A DNA stretch of 64,000 bases, taken from the NCBI GenBank assembly GCA_963678675.1, contig OY783199.1:18035510-18099509 (forward strand), in the 5' to 3' direction. The position numbers and the translations under genes are program-made. Shown here piece after piece: positions 61,092-64,000 of this stretch. The first letter of the stretch is position 1, and the number at the start of each line of letters is the position of its first letter. The notes below the pieces were generated by a model. The model saw nothing but the letters and a program-made list of their open reading frames with translations, ran no database searches and was not told the origin of the DNA. The DNA comes from Xiphydria camelus (Eukaryota > Arthropoda > Insecta > Hymenoptera > Xiphydriidae).

Positions 61092-61957
61092 GTCAAAAAG
61101 TGCCTCTGTAAAAGAGCGTATAAAAAATTGTTTCTTTATTTAAGTACTCAAATTTGCCTAAACATGAATAAAGAGAGTGAACCAAAAAATGGACACTTAA
61201 AAGCAAAAGGACGTATAAGGTATTGTCTATACGCCCTTTTGGTACCAAGTTCTCGAAAAATCCCGAAAACTTATGCCATAACTATTGGTATTAGCAAAAA
61301 TCAGCTCAGTAAATTTATTGAATAATCTGATGTGTATGGCGAACTGATGATGTCATGACGAAACTATTCTTAAGAAAGCAGCACGTAGGGTCTGCTCTCA
61401 AATATCGTATGAATGTTTATATGAAACGATATGCACCTAGAGAGAGAAGAGAGAGAGAGAAAGAACTAAGGACCAAGTGTATTAGAAGTCTTTCTTCGTG
61501 AGTTGGTTTCTCGGAGCTCTTCTAAGCTAGTCACGTTTGGTAATAAAATTATAACTTCTCCACACTCAACCAGTGTTTTATTTAATTTTTCTATATCACC
61601 TGGCTTCTACCATAATCAATAATAACGGCGTATCGACCTTAAGGTGCAGTTAAACGGCCTGTGATAGCGCGAGCCGAGCCGCGCGCGCCTTTGATCTTGT
61701 CGAAAAACCGACATACGATAGATCGCGCGAACTTGGCTCGGCTCGCGCTATCACAGGCCGTTTAACTGTACCTGTTTGTATATTGATACGCTCTTACGGC
61801 ATTAGTTTCGTGATTTTTAAGAAGCTTGATACCAAAAGGGCGTATCGATCATATTCTATACGCAATTTTGCCTTTAGTTTTTCAACATTCCATTTCACCA
61901 TTCTTGGACCACTTTTACGTATTTCTATCAGTTGTAAGAACTGTTTTTTTTACACTC
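61092..61957. mobile_element. Degenerate ~870-bp inverted-repeat element
   Basis: gtcaaaaagtg at the left matches cactcttttgac at the right. Further in, tatacgcccttttggtacca (61230) is the complement of tgataccaaaagggcgtatc (61831), and acttatgcc pairs with ggcatta. The arms have diverged. A much better preserved palindrome (61642-61773) lies inside. Confidence 0.5.
61642..61773. repeat. Palindrome with ~39-bp arms
   Basis: Left arm starts AGGTGCAGTTAAACGGCCTG and continues tgatagcgcgagccgagcc; the right arm is its complement with one mismatch. A 54-bp GC-rich centre separates them. Each arm contains a TTAA. Confidence 0.75.
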
Positions 61958-62645
61958 TTTTGACTTTTACAATGCCAAAATGGCATAAAATGACCACCGT
62001 ATAACGTCGGCAAATAAATCGCAAGAAATCTCTCAACGCAACGTCGGCGTCGATCAGAGTTCCGCCGCACGGATCGGCGACTTCCGTGCACCGCGCGACA
62101 AGCGCGAAGCCCAAGATCAATTCTCGCGACTCGCCCTTTACTTCTCGAGCGTGAGGGTCCTTTCGCGGTTGCACGTACCCTCCGTCGTTTCCGATGCGAG
62201 TTCCCGGGGAGCTTTGCCGTCGCGAAGGAGTGGATGCCGCGAATACGAGCGAGGGGGTGCGACGGGGGAGAGTGAAAAAAGCAAGGAGAGTCGAGGGGCT
62301 TCGATGAGAGTCGACGAGAAACGAGGCGCGGGGGCGGCCTGCCGAGCGAAGCCAAATTTTCCACGTTCTCGAGCCTCGAGTTCGCGATCCTACCGACACT
62401 TTGTGCGATTTCCTCCCTTTGAGCCCGGTCGCCTCGCGAGGTAAGCTTTTTGATGTACCTACGCTTTGGGGAGAGGGCGTTGCCAATGACGTTTCGACGG
62501 AATACTCGGGCCAGCATTGTACATAATATGTATGTACGCGTTTAACGCGCTGAGCGGGCGAACGCGACCGGCTCGATGGAAGTTGCTCGTTCGATTGTAT
62601 CGCGTGCGATCTCTGGCAAACATTTCAATCCGCGCGCGATACGAG
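61958..62645. other. GC-rich stretch upstream of the first visible SH2D5-like exon
   Basis: CpG-rich DNA with two overlapping minus-strand open frames of about 180-200 codons lacking any recognised motif. It may be promoter or 5' UTR sequence, but that is a guess. Confidence 0.3.
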
Positions 62646-63054
62646 CAGGGTGGCCGCTCATCGGGAAAATCGGGAATTCCGTGTGTTGGGAAAAAATCGT
62701 GAAAACTGCGTGAATTTCACTTCAGCTTTAAATAAGAGCGATATATCAAGCATTTTCGTTTTGCGAAACCACAAACTGTTAAATGTTAGATATTTATATT
62801 GAATATTAATAAAAAGTAATTAATTTTTGTCGTGAAATCCTCTTACACCTGTGTTTCGTTTTCTTTTTCATTCAATTGATACGCGGACCTTTACATGACT
62901 GATATCTCATAGTTTTCTTGATAAATTTCATTTTTTTTTGTAACATATTTTGAAAATATTGTAGTGAAACAAGCATCGGGAAAATTGAAATTTTCGATCA
63001 GGAAAACCGGGAATTATTCGAGAATTTCTATTTCGCGTTTAAGCGACCACCCTG
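62646..63054. mobile_element. Inverted-repeat element X (cagggtggccgct ends)
   Basis: CAGGGTGGCCGCT at the left and AGCGACCACCCTG at the right are complements with one mismatch. The interior has gggaaaatcgggaatt and gggaaaattgaaattt words. CAGGG...CCCTG ends recall hAT elements, but the flanking 8-mers (gatacgag, tgcacaat) do not match. Confidence 0.6.
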
Positions 63055-63066
63055 TGCACAATGTAT

Positions 63067-63625
63067 ACTGAGAGAAATAATTATTAGTACCAAAATATTT
63101 TTTCTTCGATCAAAAACATTACATACACTGAAAAAACAGTTTCTCTATATACGTATACCAGATTATAGCGAAAGAAGTATTTTTTCGAGCCGAACAAATA
63201 TTCGTTAGCTACACGGAAGAAAAATTTCTGGTAAATTTCGTAACCAATTTCTTATCATATGATAGCTACAATTTTAGTAAAAATTGTAGTAAAACTTGTA
63301 GAATTTGCTGTAATTTTCACTAAAATGTAGTTATCGTAACAATAAATTGGCCTTGTCCCGAAATTTACCACAAACTTTGTAGATGTTATAATTTATTTTT
63401 TCCGTGTATGATTTTATTTCTGTTAAAATGAAAGAGACGTTCTAATAATTAACATATATTTACTTGGCCCAACGAAATATTTATTTCGCCATAATCAAGT
63501 ATACATTTATTGACTACAAATAAACTCTTCTCTCATTGTTAGTGTAGTTGCAGGATAAAGCTATGATTTTTTTCGCGTAAAAGGAAATATCTCGTAAGTA
63601 AGTATTCTCGATTCAAGAATATAAT
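63067..63625. mobile_element. Nested set: family G containing family Q containing family O
   Basis: ACTGAGAGAAATAATTATTA (family G start) runs to about 63120. Then CACTGAAAAAACAGTTTCTC opens a family Q element that closes near 63540 (caaataaactcttctctcattg). Inside Q, 63210-63408 is a complete family O element (ACACGGAAGAAAAATTTCTG ... ATTTATTTTTTCCGTGTA). Family G words (attctcgattcaagaat) resume after 63600. Confidence 0.55.
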
Positions 63626-63893
63626 ATGAAGGGGTTAGAAGCAAAAGTGCCTAAGTAGCACAAAATGCTTATTCTGAAGAAACAGCTATTTCTAAACTCT
63701 AAAGTTCGGTGCGTATTGAAGCAGTTCATTTAGATAACTTTTTCTACCCGTTAAAAGATGGCACTATTACCTTACAATTTTCAATTGGGTAATTTTTGCA
63801 CCAAACAGAACTGAACACTGAGATCACAAATCTGTACTTAGGTCATTATCACCAAAAATGTCACTTAGGCACTTTTGCTTCTGACCCCTTCAT
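63626..63893. mobile_element. 268-bp inverted-repeat element P
   Basis: ATGAAGGGGTTAGAAGCAAA followed by agtgcctaag at the left, and the near-exact complement cttaggcacttttgcttctg accccttcat at the right. About 30-bp ends with one mismatch. Confidence 0.8.
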
Positions 63894-64000
63894 GTCGCCG
63901 CTCCGAAGAATAATGACGCGAGTGCAAATGTTTTAATTAAACCCCTTAATAGTCCTAAAAATAATTTTTAAGATCATTTTTATATTCTTCTATCGGGAAT

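Noticed and set aside
61915..62517. Overlapping 200- and 178-codon minus-strand frames
   Set aside because: GC-rich stretch, two overlapping phases equally open, Arg-rich composition, no domain and no match to the missing PTB N-terminal half.
62646..63054. Element X as a true hAT transposon
   Set aside because: CAGGG/CCCTG ends fit, but the 8-bp flanks do not match, so class assignment is not supported; kept as an inverted-repeat element only.

Overview
The window is animal nuclear DNA. Genes have many short introns with GT-AG borders, coding exons are GC-rich against AT-rich introns, and non-coding DNA is full of short inverted-repeat elements. The gene set (S1P protease, DNA ligase IV, TFIIIC TPR subunit, LRRC49, DCAF13, a DM-domain factor and an SH2D5-like PTB-SH2 adaptor) is that of an insect. 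GC-rich CpG-dense islands, AT-rich introns and dense small palindromic elements make a hymenopteran, probably an ant, my best guess, but that is inference. Exon coordinates below come from matching GT-AG sites and reading phase by eye, and each chain closes in frame.

Layout: 1-853 (+), 3' part of RTF2. 1754-7624 (-), MBTPS1 (site-1 protease), 13 coding exons, complete. 7625-9392, shared upstream region with a nested MITE. 9393-12352 (+), GTF3C3, 4 coding exons, one intron with a GC-AG border. 13099-18186 (+), LIG4, 11 exons, complete. 18187-25618, gene-free, with several MITEs and a long pyrimidine tract. 25619-28622 (+), a DMRT gene with two coding exons. 29355-34786 (-), LRRC49, 7 coding exons. 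34787-36413, intergenic, with a pogo-like element. 36414-39858 (+), DCAF13, 7 exons, complete. 41408 to at least 60776 (-), an SH2D5-like adaptor whose 5' end lies beyond what I could find; a separate ATG exon at 55966-56142 looks like an alternative first exon. A 200-base run of N at 44888-45087 is an assembly gap inside a GA microsatellite.

The genes are unrelated housekeeping, DNA-repair and signalling genes. I see no operon-like unit and no new enzymatic system. MBTPS1/GTF3C3 and LRRC49/DCAF13 are divergent pairs; RTF2/MBTPS1, DMRT/LRRC49 and DCAF13/SH2D5-like are convergent.

The striking content is the mobile DNA. At least a dozen families of short non-coding inverted-repeat elements occupy introns and intergenic DNA, many nested in one another. 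The best single object is a perfect 56-bp palindrome at 55239-55294: a 48-bp core between two TTAA tetranucleotides, inserted in a MITE whose related copy at 26178-26585 keeps one TTAA at that place. Three other TTAA-bounded inverted-repeat elements (45, 238 and about 497 bp) lie in the window. A recent-looking 467-bp foldback element with roughly 198-bp arms lies at 45424-45890.
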